Source of the DNA: a virus
DNA length: 36,377 nt
Virus record (IMG/VR): IMGVR_UViG_3300043427_002463
Coordinates: 1-36,377 of that record
Strand: one strand, 5' to 3'
Under the pieces are notes generated by a model. That model was not told the origin of the DNA. It worked only from the letters and a program-made list of their open reading frames with translations, and did no database searches. How positions within the stretch are numbered: the stretch's first letter is position 1; the number at the start of each line of letters is the position of its first letter. Below are positions 20,647-29,065 of this stretch, piece by piece. Both the position numbers and the translations under genes were made by a program.

Positions 20647-23120
20647 TGCCTTTAGCTAATCAACAACTTGTCATCGGTGACTTCTCAGGCGGGATCACCG
20701 ACTATACTCTCGATGCTCAACCGAACCAATCGGCAGAGCTTGAGAACTTTGTTGTCAATAAGAACAAAAAGCTAGTTACTGTTCCTGGTAGCGAAATCTT
20801 CAACGCGCTTTATCCGCAAGTTCCAGATGGAAACGTCCGAATCACCGGGCTGTTCAAGTCCACCGCGCCCAATCTCTACGTAAACTCGGGCCGTAAAATC
20901 TGGTATCCGGGGGCTTCGTCCTGGACGGAGCTTGTCGGGCCTAGCTCTAACCCTGCATTTGGGGCGGGTACTACTGCTTCATTTATGTCGGCATCGGAGT
21001 GGAACGACCACATCTACGCTACGAACTCGGAGTATTCAAAGCCGATTAAGATTTTTCACAACGGATCTACCTATCAAGTAAGAACCGCAGGACTGCCTGA
21101 GTTTACTTCTCCCCCATCCATTGCATCAACCGCCGCCGCTACCGTGACATTTACTGTCACAGCCGCAAACGCCACAATCGGTGCAGTATATCAGGCTTCA
21201 AACGGAACTCAGTTTACTGTCAGTATTACTATTGCAGCGGGAACAACCCTTACCACAACTTCTACCGGATCTGTCCCGGTCAGTGGAACGCTTACGAAGC
21301 TCTCTGGGACGGGAGACGCTACTATTAACTTTACGGCGGTTACTTCGCCTACAAACAGCTACCTGTACGCTTTTCACTACTTTTACCAGTACACCGTGGG
21401 AACAACGCAGTATGAAGACTATGGCCCGGTCACTTATGTTTCGCGTCAGAATGTTCCTGCGGTTACTTCGGCTGTTACTGCCTCTGTTACTGGTATTCCT
21501 GTACTGTCTAACGGGGCGACCGATAACTACGCCACAGCCCTGGTTAAGGTCTATATTTATCGTACCATCAATAATGGTCTTACTTTCTACAAGATCGGGG
21601 AAGTGACCAACGGAACGACTACGTTCCTTGATAATAAGCCGGATGGAGACATCACGAGCGGGCTTCTGCTTTACACAAACGGCGGGACGCTTGACTATGA
21701 TCCACCGCCCCTGTGTAAGTTTGTTCACGTTGTAAACGGAGTAGCTTACTACGCGAACATCAAAGAGGGATCAGAGTTTTTTAGAAATCAAGTTCGACAG
21801 TCAATTCAGGGCGATCCAGACTCCTGCCCCATTGGGCTTACGGTTGATGTGCTTGAAGAAATCGTGGGCCTGTCTAGTTACACCGATAACCCGCTTGTCT
21901 TCACAAACAAGCGGGTTTATCGGCTGAACGGACAGTACGATGAGTTGGGGCAGGGTCAGGTTACATTTGAGGACATCACCAAAACGGTCGGCTGCATGAG
22001 CCACAACTCCATCGTTCAAACCCGCTTCGGGGTGTTTTGGGCGGGGGATGACGGGTTCTACTGGACCGATGGATTCAGCTTTAAGAAAGTGTCCGACTCT
22101 ATCAATGAGCGGTACAAAAGCCTTGTGTCTAGCGACAGTCGTAAGTCCAGGATTTACGCGGCTTACGACACGACAGAAAACAAAATTCACTGGGCAGTAA
22201 CATACGATAATACTGCCACGGATAACGACGCGTTCTTCACTCTCGACCTTCGATGGGGAATTAGCGACTCTTGCACATTTACAACTCGGTCAAACGGAGC
22301 TTCTTTTGCTCCTACCGCAATCATCTTCTATCAGGGAGACCTCATCCGAGCAGATAAACGAGGATACATTTTTAAGCACTCCAGTTCTTACACAACCGAT
22401 CCAGACGTGAATCCGCTTCTTGCGTACTCGCTATGGAACAAGAAAACTATCGTCCCTCGATACTTGTCCACTATCTTCAATTTTGGACTTCCGTCGGTTC
22501 GTAAATGGGTTCCTAAGCTGTTACTTTCTATGCAGAATGTAACTAATGTATCGGTACAAATCCGCTCCATCAATGATGACTCGAACGCATCAAAGGATTT
22601 GTTAGAAATCCGATACCGGGGAAATGTGCTTTGGGGCGACCCTGAGCCTGTATGGGGACTTGATGCCCCGTATTGGAGTTTCTTCAACCTGATTGAAGAG
22701 ATGCGCCGATTCCCCGCAAAGTCTCTCAGATGCTCGTTCAAGCAGATCGAGATTACTCAGGCATTTACCATTGTTTACAACTCAGACACGATCGGGACAG
22801 GGACGGTTGACAACGCGCTTAAAACTGTTACCTTGTCTGGCGATTGGCCCGCAGACTTGGTGGATTACTTGATCTACTTTGAAACCGACGGGTACTCCAA
22901 AGGATATGAGATTGTTTCCAGGGATTCGAATAATCAGATTACTTATCTTGATCCATCTACTCTTCAACCATCCGGCACTGATGTAAAATGGGTTATTAGG
23001 GGCTATCCCCGTGGGGAAATCTTTAACATCCTTTCGTACATTCTGTATTACGCGCCGCTTACCGATCAGTCCTTTAAGACTTACCGGACCGAGCAGGACA
23101 CCTCCGGGGGTAACGCGTGA
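20646..23120 (+). CDS. Tail-tube/hub protein (T7 gp12 / P22 gp10-like architecture)
   Basis: This 824-residue protein begins with a typical pattern of podovirus tail proteins: SGGITD, then PNQSAELENF and KLVTVPGSE (residues 14-50). Many WD-like strands follow, including FVHVVNGVAYYAN and FGVFWAGDDGFYWTDGF, suggesting a beta-propeller-type ring. An inserted domain at about 165-235 (ATIGAVYQASNGTQFTV) is a module that recurs in other phage virion proteins. It probably forms the nozzle that stabilises packaged DNA, working with the 232-residue adaptor encoded two genes later. The next gene starts at the overlapping GTGA. Confidence 0.7.
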   Translation: MPLANQQLVIGDFSGGITDYTLDAQPNQSAELENFVVNKNKKLVTVPGSEIFNALYPQVPDGNVRITGLFKSTAPNLYVNSGRKIWYPGASSWTELVGPSSNPAFGAGTTASFMSASEWNDHIYATNSEYSKPIKIFHNGSTYQVRTAGLPEFTSPPSIASTAAATVTFTVTAANATIGAVYQASNGTQFTVSITIAAGTTLTTTSTGSVPVSGTLTKLSGTGDATINFTAVTSPTNSYLYAFHYFYQYTVGTTQYEDYGPVTYVSRQNVPAVTSAVTASVTGIPVLSNGATDNYATALVKVYIYRTINNGLTFYKIGEVTNGTTTFLDNKPDGDITSGLLLYTNGGTLDYDPPPLCKFVHVVNGVAYYANIKEGSEFFRNQVRQSIQGDPDSCPIGLTVDVLEEIVGLSSYTDNPLVFTNKRVYRLNGQYDELGQGQVTFEDITKTVGCMSHNSIVQTRFGVFWAGDDGFYWTDGFSFKKVSDSINERYKSLVSSDSRKSRIYAAYDTTENKIHWAVTYDNTATDNDAFFTLDLRWGISDSCTFTTRSNGASFAPTAIIFYQGDLIRADKRGYIFKHSSSYTTDPDVNPLLAYSLWNKKTIVPRYLSTIFNFGLPSVRKWVPKLLLSMQNVTNVSVQIRSINDDSNASKDLLEIRYRGNVLWGDPEPVWGLDAPYWSFFNLIEEMRRFPAKSLRCSFKQIEITQAFTIVYNSDTIGTGTVDNALKTVTLSGDWPADLVDYLIYFETDGYSKGYEIVSRDSNNQITYLDPSTLQPSGTDVKWVIRGYPRGEIFNILSYILYYAPLTDQSFKTYRTEQDTSGGNA

Positions 23121-23455
23121 AGAAGAAGCTGTACGTCTCCCAGATTGAAGATCCGTTTATTCAACAGAACTTCAAGACCTTTGGAGAAATCTTCAACGGT
23201 TCCCCCTTCCTAAAGGGACAGTGGCGGTTCATCGAGTTCCAGGTCACTAAGTCTGGGACCAACGTAAGGATAGAGCATAAACTTTCTTTTGTTCCGATTG
23301 ATGTCATTGTCACATCGGTTCAAAATGGTACAATCTCATTTAAGTACGCGAACTTCGATACCACGTACATAGTGTTTGACGCGACAGTAACCACGGCTCC
23401 GATGACTGTCCGGGCCATGATCGGTAGATATACGGAGGAGACGATAGGTGTATAG
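23117..23455 (+). CDS. Hypothetical small tail protein
   Basis: This 112-residue protein starts at GTG overlapping the previous stop. It ends 8 nt inside the following gene. The sequence is mostly beta (WRFIEFQVTKSGTNVRIEHK) with no charged helices or membrane segments. Location between the tube protein and the adaptor suggests a minor neck or tail component. No family is recognised. Confidence 0.7.
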   Translation: MKKKLYVSQIEDPFIQQNFKTFGEIFNGSPFLKGQWRFIEFQVTKSGTNVRIEHKLSFVPIDVIVTSVQNGTISFKYANFDTTYIVFDATVTTAPMTVRAMIGRYTEETIGV

Positions 23456-24146
23456 TCCAACTTATGGAGACTTGAAGGCTTACTTGGAGAAGGAGCTTGA
23501 CCTGGAAGATGAGACATTCATCACCCCAGACGAGATGCTCGCTTACTTTAACGAAGCGGTCGATATGATCGAGGCCGCCATCCACAATATCTACGAAGAC
23601 TACTTCCTTACTTCCGCTCCTTTTCCTATTACAGCGGCTACTGCGGGGTATGCTCTGCCATCTGACATCTACGCGCAGAAGATTCGGAAAATTCTCTATA
23701 ACGATAACGGATCGCTCAAGTATGAGATCCGGAGGCTCAAGCGGATTGAGGACATCCTCTACATTCAGCCCACCGATCTTTATGCCTATGTGATCCTGAA
23801 CTCCTCTACGACCGGACTTAAACTTACACTTTATCCGACCCCCCAGGACACAAACAGTAACATCACGGTTTGGTACATCCGAAACGCAAAAAGGTTTACC
23901 TCGGACACCGATGTTTGTGATATTCCTGAGTTCACCAATGTGCTTGTGCAGTTTGTCCGGTGGAAGTGTCTGTCGAAAGAGGGACATCCGGACGCGGCTC
24001 AGGCCGGATCGGATCTTGAGCGCATGAAGCAAGAAATGGTAGACACGCTTACTGCTCGGGTTCCTGATGAAGACAATTTTGTTATCAAGGACACGACGTT
24101 TTACAGAGACTATGATGACTGGAGATTCGGGGGAGGGTTTTTCTAA
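23448..24146 (+). CDS. Head-tail adaptor / tail-tube A-like protein
   Basis: This 232-residue protein starts at GTG with GGAGGAG upstream. The N-terminus (PTYGDLKAYLEKELDLEDE...FITPDEMLAYFNEAVD) is a helical pattern typical of phage adaptors that dock under the portal (T7 gp11 and P22 gp4 groups). Residues 60-160 are beta-rich and the C-terminal third is helical. Gene order next to the large tube protein supports this. No enzymatic motif is visible. Confidence 0.7.
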   Translation: MYSPTYGDLKAYLEKELDLEDETFITPDEMLAYFNEAVDMIEAAIHNIYEDYFLTSAPFPITAATAGYALPSDIYAQKIRKILYNDNGSLKYEIRRLKRIEDILYIQPTDLYAYVILNSSTTGLKLTLYPTPQDTNSNITVWYIRNAKRFTSDTDVCDIPEFTNVLVQFVRWKCLSKEGHPDAAQAGSDLERMKQEMVDTLTARVPDEDNFVIKDTTFYRDYDDWRFGGGFF

Positions 24147-24808
24147 TGGATAACTGGAACTGGGGAAATTTGGCGCAGCCAAAAAAACCAAAAGCGGCTC
24201 CGATGAGTGCGGAGCAAATCGCCACGCTTCAGCAACAAGTTGAACTTCAGAATCAACAACTTGAACAAGAGCGTCAGCGTCTTGAGCAGGAAAAACAGCG
24301 GCAACAACAGTTGTTGAATGAAGGACCAAAGCTAACCTACGACCCGATTACAAAAGGTCCAGACGGAAAGATTGCTCTTCGTGAAGAATTCCAACTTGAA
24401 GGACCAGAAAAGTTCATCGAAGCAGAGCGCGGTCGTTTGGCACAAGAACAAGCCGGGGCTGCGGATACGCTTCAGCAACAAATCGCTCAACAGCAAGCGC
24501 AGCAACGCGCTCAGATGGCTTCTCGCGGTGGTATGCGCGGTGGCAATCAAGCTCTACTGTCTCGCTTCTCGATGCGGGACGCACTGATGGGACAGCAACA
24601 GCTTGGAAGACAGGCCGCTACTCAAAGAGGGGAACTGGAATCTAAAGGATACTCGCTTGGGCAATCTATCAGGGAAAAGAACCTCCAAAGCCTCATGGGT
24701 GCGGTCAAGGATGTCGAACAATTCAACCTCGAAAAATGGAAGAAGCAAAAAGAGGTGGAGGCAACCAAAGCAACAGCCGACGCAACCCGAAACCAACCGA
24801 CAAAATAA
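24146..24808 (+). CDS. Gln-rich coiled-coil internal virion (ejection) protein candidate
   Basis: This 220-residue protein has a coiled coil at residues 24-60 (LQQQVELQNQQLEQERQRLE) and a second Gln/Ala-rich stretch at 100-130 (DTLQQQIAQQQAQQRAQ). A Gly/Arg-rich patch (ASRGGMRGGNQ) follows, then a charged tail. Such low-complexity helical proteins near the end of podovirus late operons are often ejected with DNA. It overlaps both neighbours by one base. Confidence 0.65.
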   Translation: MDNWNWGNLAQPKKPKAAPMSAEQIATLQQQVELQNQQLEQERQRLEQEKQRQQQLLNEGPKLTYDPITKGPDGKIALREEFQLEGPEKFIEAERGRLAQEQAGAADTLQQQIAQQQAQQRAQMASRGGMRGGNQALLSRFSMRDALMGQQQLGRQAATQRGELESKGYSLGQSIREKNLQSLMGAVKDVEQFNLEKWKKQKEVEATKATADATRNQPTK

Positions 24809-25227
24809 TGCAGTTCGTCAAACTACAAAAAAAAGACCTGACTGATAAATTTGTAGAAGACCTTCATTTGACCATTTTCGGGTACTCTAAATCAGCTAAA
24901 GACTTTAGAATTGACGGAGGATACGCCGCAGAAAAGGACGACGGAACTTTGTTTGGATACCTTCTATACAAGGAGTTATCCGATTCTGAGGTAGAACTAA
25001 TGTACGGGGGTGTAGAACGCGATCTGAGGGGGTTTTCCACATTTAAGGTCTATAAGCAGTTTTTGGACCTGATGTTTGAAAAATACTCTTCGATTGTAAC
25101 TTCCGTATGGAACAAAAATTTTCCCATGCTAAAAATCTATTTAGGATTAGAATTTGAAGTTGTGGGAACAAAGCTGTTAGAAAATAATAGCTTGCTTCTA
25201 ATTTTGAACAAACGAAAAGAGGGATGA
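24808..25227 (+). CDS. GNAT-like protein, function unknown
   Basis: This 139-residue protein starts at ATG 24808, overlapping the previous stop (TAATG). Its second half follows the strand-helix pattern of acetyltransferases: EVELMYGGVERDLRGFSTFKV, then VWNKNFPMLKIYLGLEFEVVG, the N...m..iY..lGF-type end. The acetyl-CoA loop (Q/RxxGxG/A) is not clear, so it may be inactive. Podovirus virion gene blocks can carry GNAT-like proteins at this position. Composition is more AT-rich than the genes around it. Confidence 0.5.
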   Translation: MQFVKLQKKDLTDKFVEDLHLTIFGYSKSAKDFRIDGGYAAEKDDGTLFGYLLYKELSDSEVELMYGGVERDLRGFSTFKVYKQFLDLMFEKYSSIVTSVWNKNFPMLKIYLGLEFEVVGTKLLENNSLLLILNKRKEG

Positions 25228-25228
25228 C

Positions 25229-25606
25229 ATGGTTCCGGCACTTGTACTCGGTGGAATAAATATGGCAATGGGGGCTTTGAAAGCGGATCAGGCCGCTCGT
25301 CAAAGAAAAGCGGAACAGAACATTCGTGCCGCTGAGATTGAGGCTTCTCCCTGGACTGGAAAAGGCCCAACCACCCAAGTCTCTACCGCCGCGCCAAGTG
25401 TGTGGGGTGAGATGGCGGGTGGGGCAGTCAACGCTCTTGGACAAACTGCGGCCCTTCAGAACGCGGGGCTTTTTACGGCGGGTGATGTGACCGCCCCACA
25501 AATTTCTCCTCCCCCCGGAGAGCAAGTTACTATGCTCATGCCCCAGAAAAAAAATCTCTGGGATACCATGAGCAATCTTTCTAAGTCCGGAATTCAAACT
25601 GCGTAA
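25229..25606 (+). CDS. Small internal virion protein candidate
   Basis: This 125-residue Ala/Gly-rich protein begins one base after the previous stop, with AGAGGGA upstream. It has a hydrophobic start (MVPALVLGGINMAMGALKA), a charged helix (ARQRKAEQNIRAAEIEA) and a flexible Pro-rich end. The amphipathic N-terminus could insert in membranes during ejection. No known family is recognised. Confidence 0.6.
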   Translation: MVPALVLGGINMAMGALKADQAARQRKAEQNIRAAEIEASPWTGKGPTTQVSTAAPSVWGEMAGGAVNALGQTAALQNAGLFTAGDVTAPQISPPPGEQVTMLMPQKKNLWDTMSNLSKSGIQTA

Positions 25607-25615
25607 GGAGTGATT

Positions 25616-26710
25616 ATGGCACAGCCTTTAGATTTTTCCGCATTACTCAGCGACCCCGCGTTTGCAGAGGAGTTTAAGAAAGGCTATGCAAAAGGCGAGG
25701 CTATCGCCCAGACGGTTGCAACTACTCCCATGCAGCCCCCAGTAGAGGGGATTGAAGCACAGCCAGAAATGCAGATTTCTGGAAACCCTAAAGATATGCA
25801 GAAGCAGATGTACGCGCTTCTTCAGAAGTCTATGCGGGAGCAACAGTCTCAAGTAGATCAACTAAAACAACAGGCGCAAAAAGAACGAGAGAAACAAGAA
25901 CAGATGGGAGTTCTTGGCCGATTGGATCTTCGCCCATTTGCTGAAGCTCTGAAAGGTTACGGAGCCACTGGAGTAGCAGTACCAAAAGAAGCCCCTGAAG
26001 ATCGTACAGAGATCCTAAGAAAACTAGATGCGGCTGTCAGTCAGGCAGAACAAGGGCTTACTAAAGAGCAGGTTGCGTTCATGAAAAACATCATGGACGA
26101 CAAGAAATCGGCCCAAGCCGACATTTCACTTCGAAATGCAGAAGTAAGAGAAACCAAGTCAGTCGTAGACCCTCTTCTTAAAATTACTGCCGGGGGATCT
26201 GATCTTATGCAGAATCTTGGACAAATTGAATCGGTGGTTTTTAAAAAAGAAATACCCGTTCAAGAGCTTCGTCAGATTGTTACTAAATTTGGTAAAACTA
26301 TGGGTGAAGTAGGTGCGCAGACCGAGGGCGATCGCGCGGCCTACTTTGATCCGACCATTATGGATAGATTAGAAATTATTACAAATAAATTTGGAATGGG
26401 CGGGACAATTCCAAACAACGATCCTTCTGTTCAAGCTATCTTGGCTCAGATGAAATATAACCGAGAACAAGCGTCGGCGGGTATTGCAAGAAAAGCACAA
26501 GGCATTGCTGACACATACGGATCTCAAGGTTCTGTGCTTCATTATCAGTTTCAGCCGGGTAAACCAGGACACGCGGCGTGGAGACAGGCAATTAAACTGT
26601 CTCAGGATATGCTCATGCCTAGAAAAGCAGAGGCCGCTCCTGCTGGGGGAGCAATGTCAGAAGCACAGAAGAAAAGACTTCAGGAGCTAAAGGCTAAGTA
26701 TGGCAAGTAA
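25616..26710 (+). CDS. Internal virion protein candidate
   Basis: The start is ATG 25616 (364 residues) behind AAGGAG; the GTG six bases earlier is too close to that site. Residues 65-90 are a Gln-rich coiled coil (QSQVDQLKQQAQKEREKQEQ). Residues 120-260 are helical and charged, and the C-terminus is Lys-rich (EAQKKRLQELKAKYGK). No enzyme motif is visible. Its last 11 nt overlap the following gene. It is placed with the ejection proteins by position and composition. Confidence 0.65.
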   Translation: MAQPLDFSALLSDPAFAEEFKKGYAKGEAIAQTVATTPMQPPVEGIEAQPEMQISGNPKDMQKQMYALLQKSMREQQSQVDQLKQQAQKEREKQEQMGVLGRLDLRPFAEALKGYGATGVAVPKEAPEDRTEILRKLDAAVSQAEQGLTKEQVAFMKNIMDDKKSAQADISLRNAEVRETKSVVDPLLKITAGGSDLMQNLGQIESVVFKKEIPVQELRQIVTKFGKTMGEVGAQTEGDRAAYFDPTIMDRLEIITNKFGMGGTIPNNDPSVQAILAQMKYNREQASAGIARKAQGIADTYGSQGSVLHYQFQPGKPGHAAWRQAIKLSQDMLMPRKAEAAPAGGAMSEAQKKRLQELKAKYGK

Positions 26711-28085
26711 AGAAGCAGAGCTTAAAGAATTAGCAGAACTTGAAGAGCTTGCCCAACTTGAGGCACTAGACGCTAAGGAGTCTGCTCCCGCTCCTGTAGA
26801 GCCGACTATGGGCGACAGGGCTATGCAAGCCCTGAACTATGTGGGTGGATTGGGCCGCGGTACTGTGGCGGCTGGACTAGAGCCACTTATCGGAAAAGAC
26901 ATCGTATCTCCTGAAGAGATCATGACAGGCAAGGTCCCCGGATCTGCCGAGCTTATGGAACGGGCAGGGGTTCCTGCCGGATGGTCGCTTTCTACAGCTA
27001 TTCCTGCGGCTTTTTCTGAGCCTGGACAGGGAGGGATTGAGAAGGGTGGGATGCTTGATATCACCGCTCGCGGGTTCGGGGGACTTGTAGGAGATGTGGC
27101 ACTTGACCCATCTACATATCTTCTGCCAATGGTTAAAGGCACTGGTATGGTTGCGAAAGGGCTTAGGGCTGGTCTTAACCCTCTAGGAGAAGTGGTTGGT
27201 CTAACTGGAAAACAGATCGCTAAAACCGGAACTGCTGCCTATAAGTCTGCGTTTGAAAAAGCAGACCGCGCCCTTGCTACTCGGTATGGAAAAGGTTCTA
27301 TTGCTGACATCCTGAAATCAGAAAAGTTTGTCGGAAACGCAGAAGACGCACTTAAAAAAGCAGAAGAAATCAATCAGACCTTGGGACAGAAAATTGGCGA
27401 CTATCGAGCAACTGCCGATGCGTCTGGCCTCATGAGTGCCCCTCAGTCCTACGACGAAGCAGAGAAGCTCATTCAAAAGTATCGGGTAGCCTCAGATCCA
27501 AAGATGATGAGTATCGCAGATAGCCTTCAAGAAACTCTTGATAGCTACAAAGCGATGCCTCCTAAAACAGCAACAGAACTTGCTACCGTAAAAAGAACCA
27601 ACCTCGATATGGCAGGTGGAGATACAGCTTTTGACAAGCTCAAGTCTTCTCCAGATCGAGCCGAAGCAGAGCTTCGCCGATTGATCGCCAAGGAGCTTGG
27701 CAAGGCAGAAGACGATGTAGTTAAGGCATCTCTTTCAAAAGAAGAGTTTGATGCTTACTTGAAGACCAAAAAGGACTACGGCATTACCACTAAGTTCACT
27801 CAAAAACAGCTCGCTAAACTGGCCGGGGCAGAAGCATCTAGAACGGGTGTACTGCCAAGTGCAGTAGATGTCATGGGAACAGGGACAGCTCTTGCCACAG
27901 GTAGCCCTATTGGGCTTGGAACAATGGCCCTCAAAAAAGCACGGGACATCGGACGGCTTACTGGTACTAAGACTGGTGGCGGGCGCGGTCTTGAAATTTT
28001 GGGCGGTGGGATAGAAACTGTCAGTAAAGTAGTACCGCCACAAGTTTGGCTTGAAATGATTAGAAGCAAGGAGTCTGAGAAATGA
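26700..28085 (+). CDS. Large internal virion protein candidate
   Basis: This 461-residue protein has an acidic Glu/Leu-rich helical N-terminus (ELKELAELEELAQLEALD), a Gly-rich hydrophobic middle (VGGLGRGTVAAGLEP and GGLVGDVALDPSTYLLP), and a long charged helical stretch (about 180-370). The second half also has Gly/Ala-rich segments. The pattern resembles ejected proteins that cross membranes, but no lytic transglycosylase motif is seen. It overlaps both neighbours by a few bases. Confidence 0.65.
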   Translation: MASKEAELKELAELEELAQLEALDAKESAPAPVEPTMGDRAMQALNYVGGLGRGTVAAGLEPLIGKDIVSPEEIMTGKVPGSAELMERAGVPAGWSLSTAIPAAFSEPGQGGIEKGGMLDITARGFGGLVGDVALDPSTYLLPMVKGTGMVAKGLRAGLNPLGEVVGLTGKQIAKTGTAAYKSAFEKADRALATRYGKGSIADILKSEKFVGNAEDALKKAEEINQTLGQKIGDYRATADASGLMSAPQSYDEAEKLIQKYRVASDPKMMSIADSLQETLDSYKAMPPKTATELATVKRTNLDMAGGDTAFDKLKSSPDRAEAELRRLIAKELGKAEDDVVKASLSKEEFDAYLKTKKDYGITTKFTQKQLAKLAGAEASRTGVLPSAVDVMGTGTALATGSPIGLGTMALKKARDIGRLTGTKTGGGRGLEILGGGIETVSKVVPPQVWLEMIRSKESEK

Positions 28086-28354
28086 AAAAAGAAGAGATGG
28101 AAATGGAAGAGAAAGAAGCCCCCGAGATGGAGTCTGAGTCGGAAGACGAAGGCGAAGAAGGCGGCGAGATGGAGATGGACTCAAAGTTCAAGGCCGAGTG
28201 CGATGCTAACGACCTTCTCCGCGCTGCTGAGATCAAAGCAGATCCAGAGCGCATGAAGGCGGCTATGGCTATCCTGGACAAAAAGAAAGCGGCCATCGAA
28301 TCAATGGATGATCTGATGGCCGTTCGTAAAGCTAAGATGTTAGAGAAGGCTTAA
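28082..28354 (+). CDS. Acidic protein, last gene of the late arm
   Basis: This 90-residue protein has an extremely acidic, Met/Glu-rich first half (EEMEMEEKEAPEMESESED) and a basic helical second half (MAILDKKKAAIESMDD). AAGGAG precedes the ATG, which overlaps the previous stop (ATGA). It could mimic DNA charge or bind a basic partner. No family is recognised. Its TAA overlaps the stop of the converging gene. Confidence 0.7.
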   Translation: MKKEEMEMEEKEAPEMESESEDEGEEGGEMEMDSKFKAECDANDLLRAAEIKADPERMKAAMAILDKKKAAIESMDDLMAVRKAKMLEKA

Positions 28355-28767
28355 ACATTATCGAAGTCAGCGATGAATGGCTTCATCACGAGAAGCTCGT
28401 TCACACTGGCTTTGATGTCTTTAAGATCCGTCGCAAAGATCGGAGTTACTTCGATCTCAAACTCTTCGTTCAAGTAGGCTTTCATGGCAGTCTCGAAAGA
28501 CTTTCCATCCTTCAGCTTATAGCCAACGGCCTTTTTAGCGTCGCCTTCGCCCTGATACTCAAGAACGTACTTTCCATCATCGCCCATTTCACCGTACTTC
28601 TTGAGCAAACTGTTCATGAATTCCACATGGAGTTTCTGTTGCTGATCCATACGCGCTCCGATACGACGTAACTTGTACCGCAGGTCGTGGGTTACTGGCT
28701 CCTTCAGGAGACGCTCAAATACAGGGTACAGACGATTATCGAGCAGAATACTATGCTTCAGTTTCAT
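28351..28767 (-). CDS. Hypothetical protein, end of the early arm
   Basis: This 138-residue soluble protein starts behind GGAGGAAAT, overlapping the nuclease gene by 17 nt. It has a helical, basic first half (LRYKLRRIGARMDQQQK) and a mixed C-terminal half. Residues 70-90 (YVLEYQGEGDAKKAVGYKL) look like a beta hairpin. No motif is recognised. Co-transcription with polymerase and nuclease suggests a role in DNA metabolism or host takeover. Confidence 0.75.
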   Translation of the reverse strand: MKLKHSILLDNRLYPVFERLLKEPVTHDLRYKLRRIGARMDQQQKLHVEFMNSLLKKYGEMGDDGKYVLEYQGEGDAKKAVGYKLKDGKSFETAMKAYLNEEFEIEVTPIFATDLKDIKASVNELLVMKPFIADFDNV

Positions 28768-29065
28768 TTGCGATTTCCTCCAAATGCTTCATTACTTCTT
28801 CCAGGTTTTCTGGATACACCAATGTAGCATACCCCCCAGACTTGTTGATTCGCTCCACATTGTACTTCTGAAGTTCAGTAGCGGGAGCCTTGCTACTGCG
28901 CTTCAATTCTAGTGCCACAAATCTTCCATTAAGACAAAGGAGAAGGTCTGGGGTTCCCCGGATTGAGGCTTGCTGTATTGTGAAAGTAACTATCTTCGAA
29001 AGTTTTCGAAGCCGACTCAGAACTCTCTTTTTGAACGTGGATTCTTTGGGCAAGGTCGACTTCAT
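28751..29065 (-). CDS. VRR-NUC domain nuclease
   Basis: This 104-residue protein contains RGTPDLLL (36-43, D40) and ALELKRS (51-57, E53 and K55), followed by Q66. This is the PD-(D/E)xK core of the VRR-NUC (Holliday-junction-resolvase-like) family. In phages such nucleases are thought to resolve branched replication intermediates, as T7 gp3 does. The start ATG (TAGAAGACATAG upstream) lies inside the polymerase gene, giving a 137-nt overlap in a different frame. No later start is available that keeps the domain. Confidence 0.8.
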   Translation of the reverse strand: MKSTLPKESTFKKRVLSRLRKLSKIVTFTIQQASIRGTPDLLLCLNGRFVALELKRSSKAPATELQKYNVERINKSGGYATLVYPENLEEVMKHLEEIANETEA

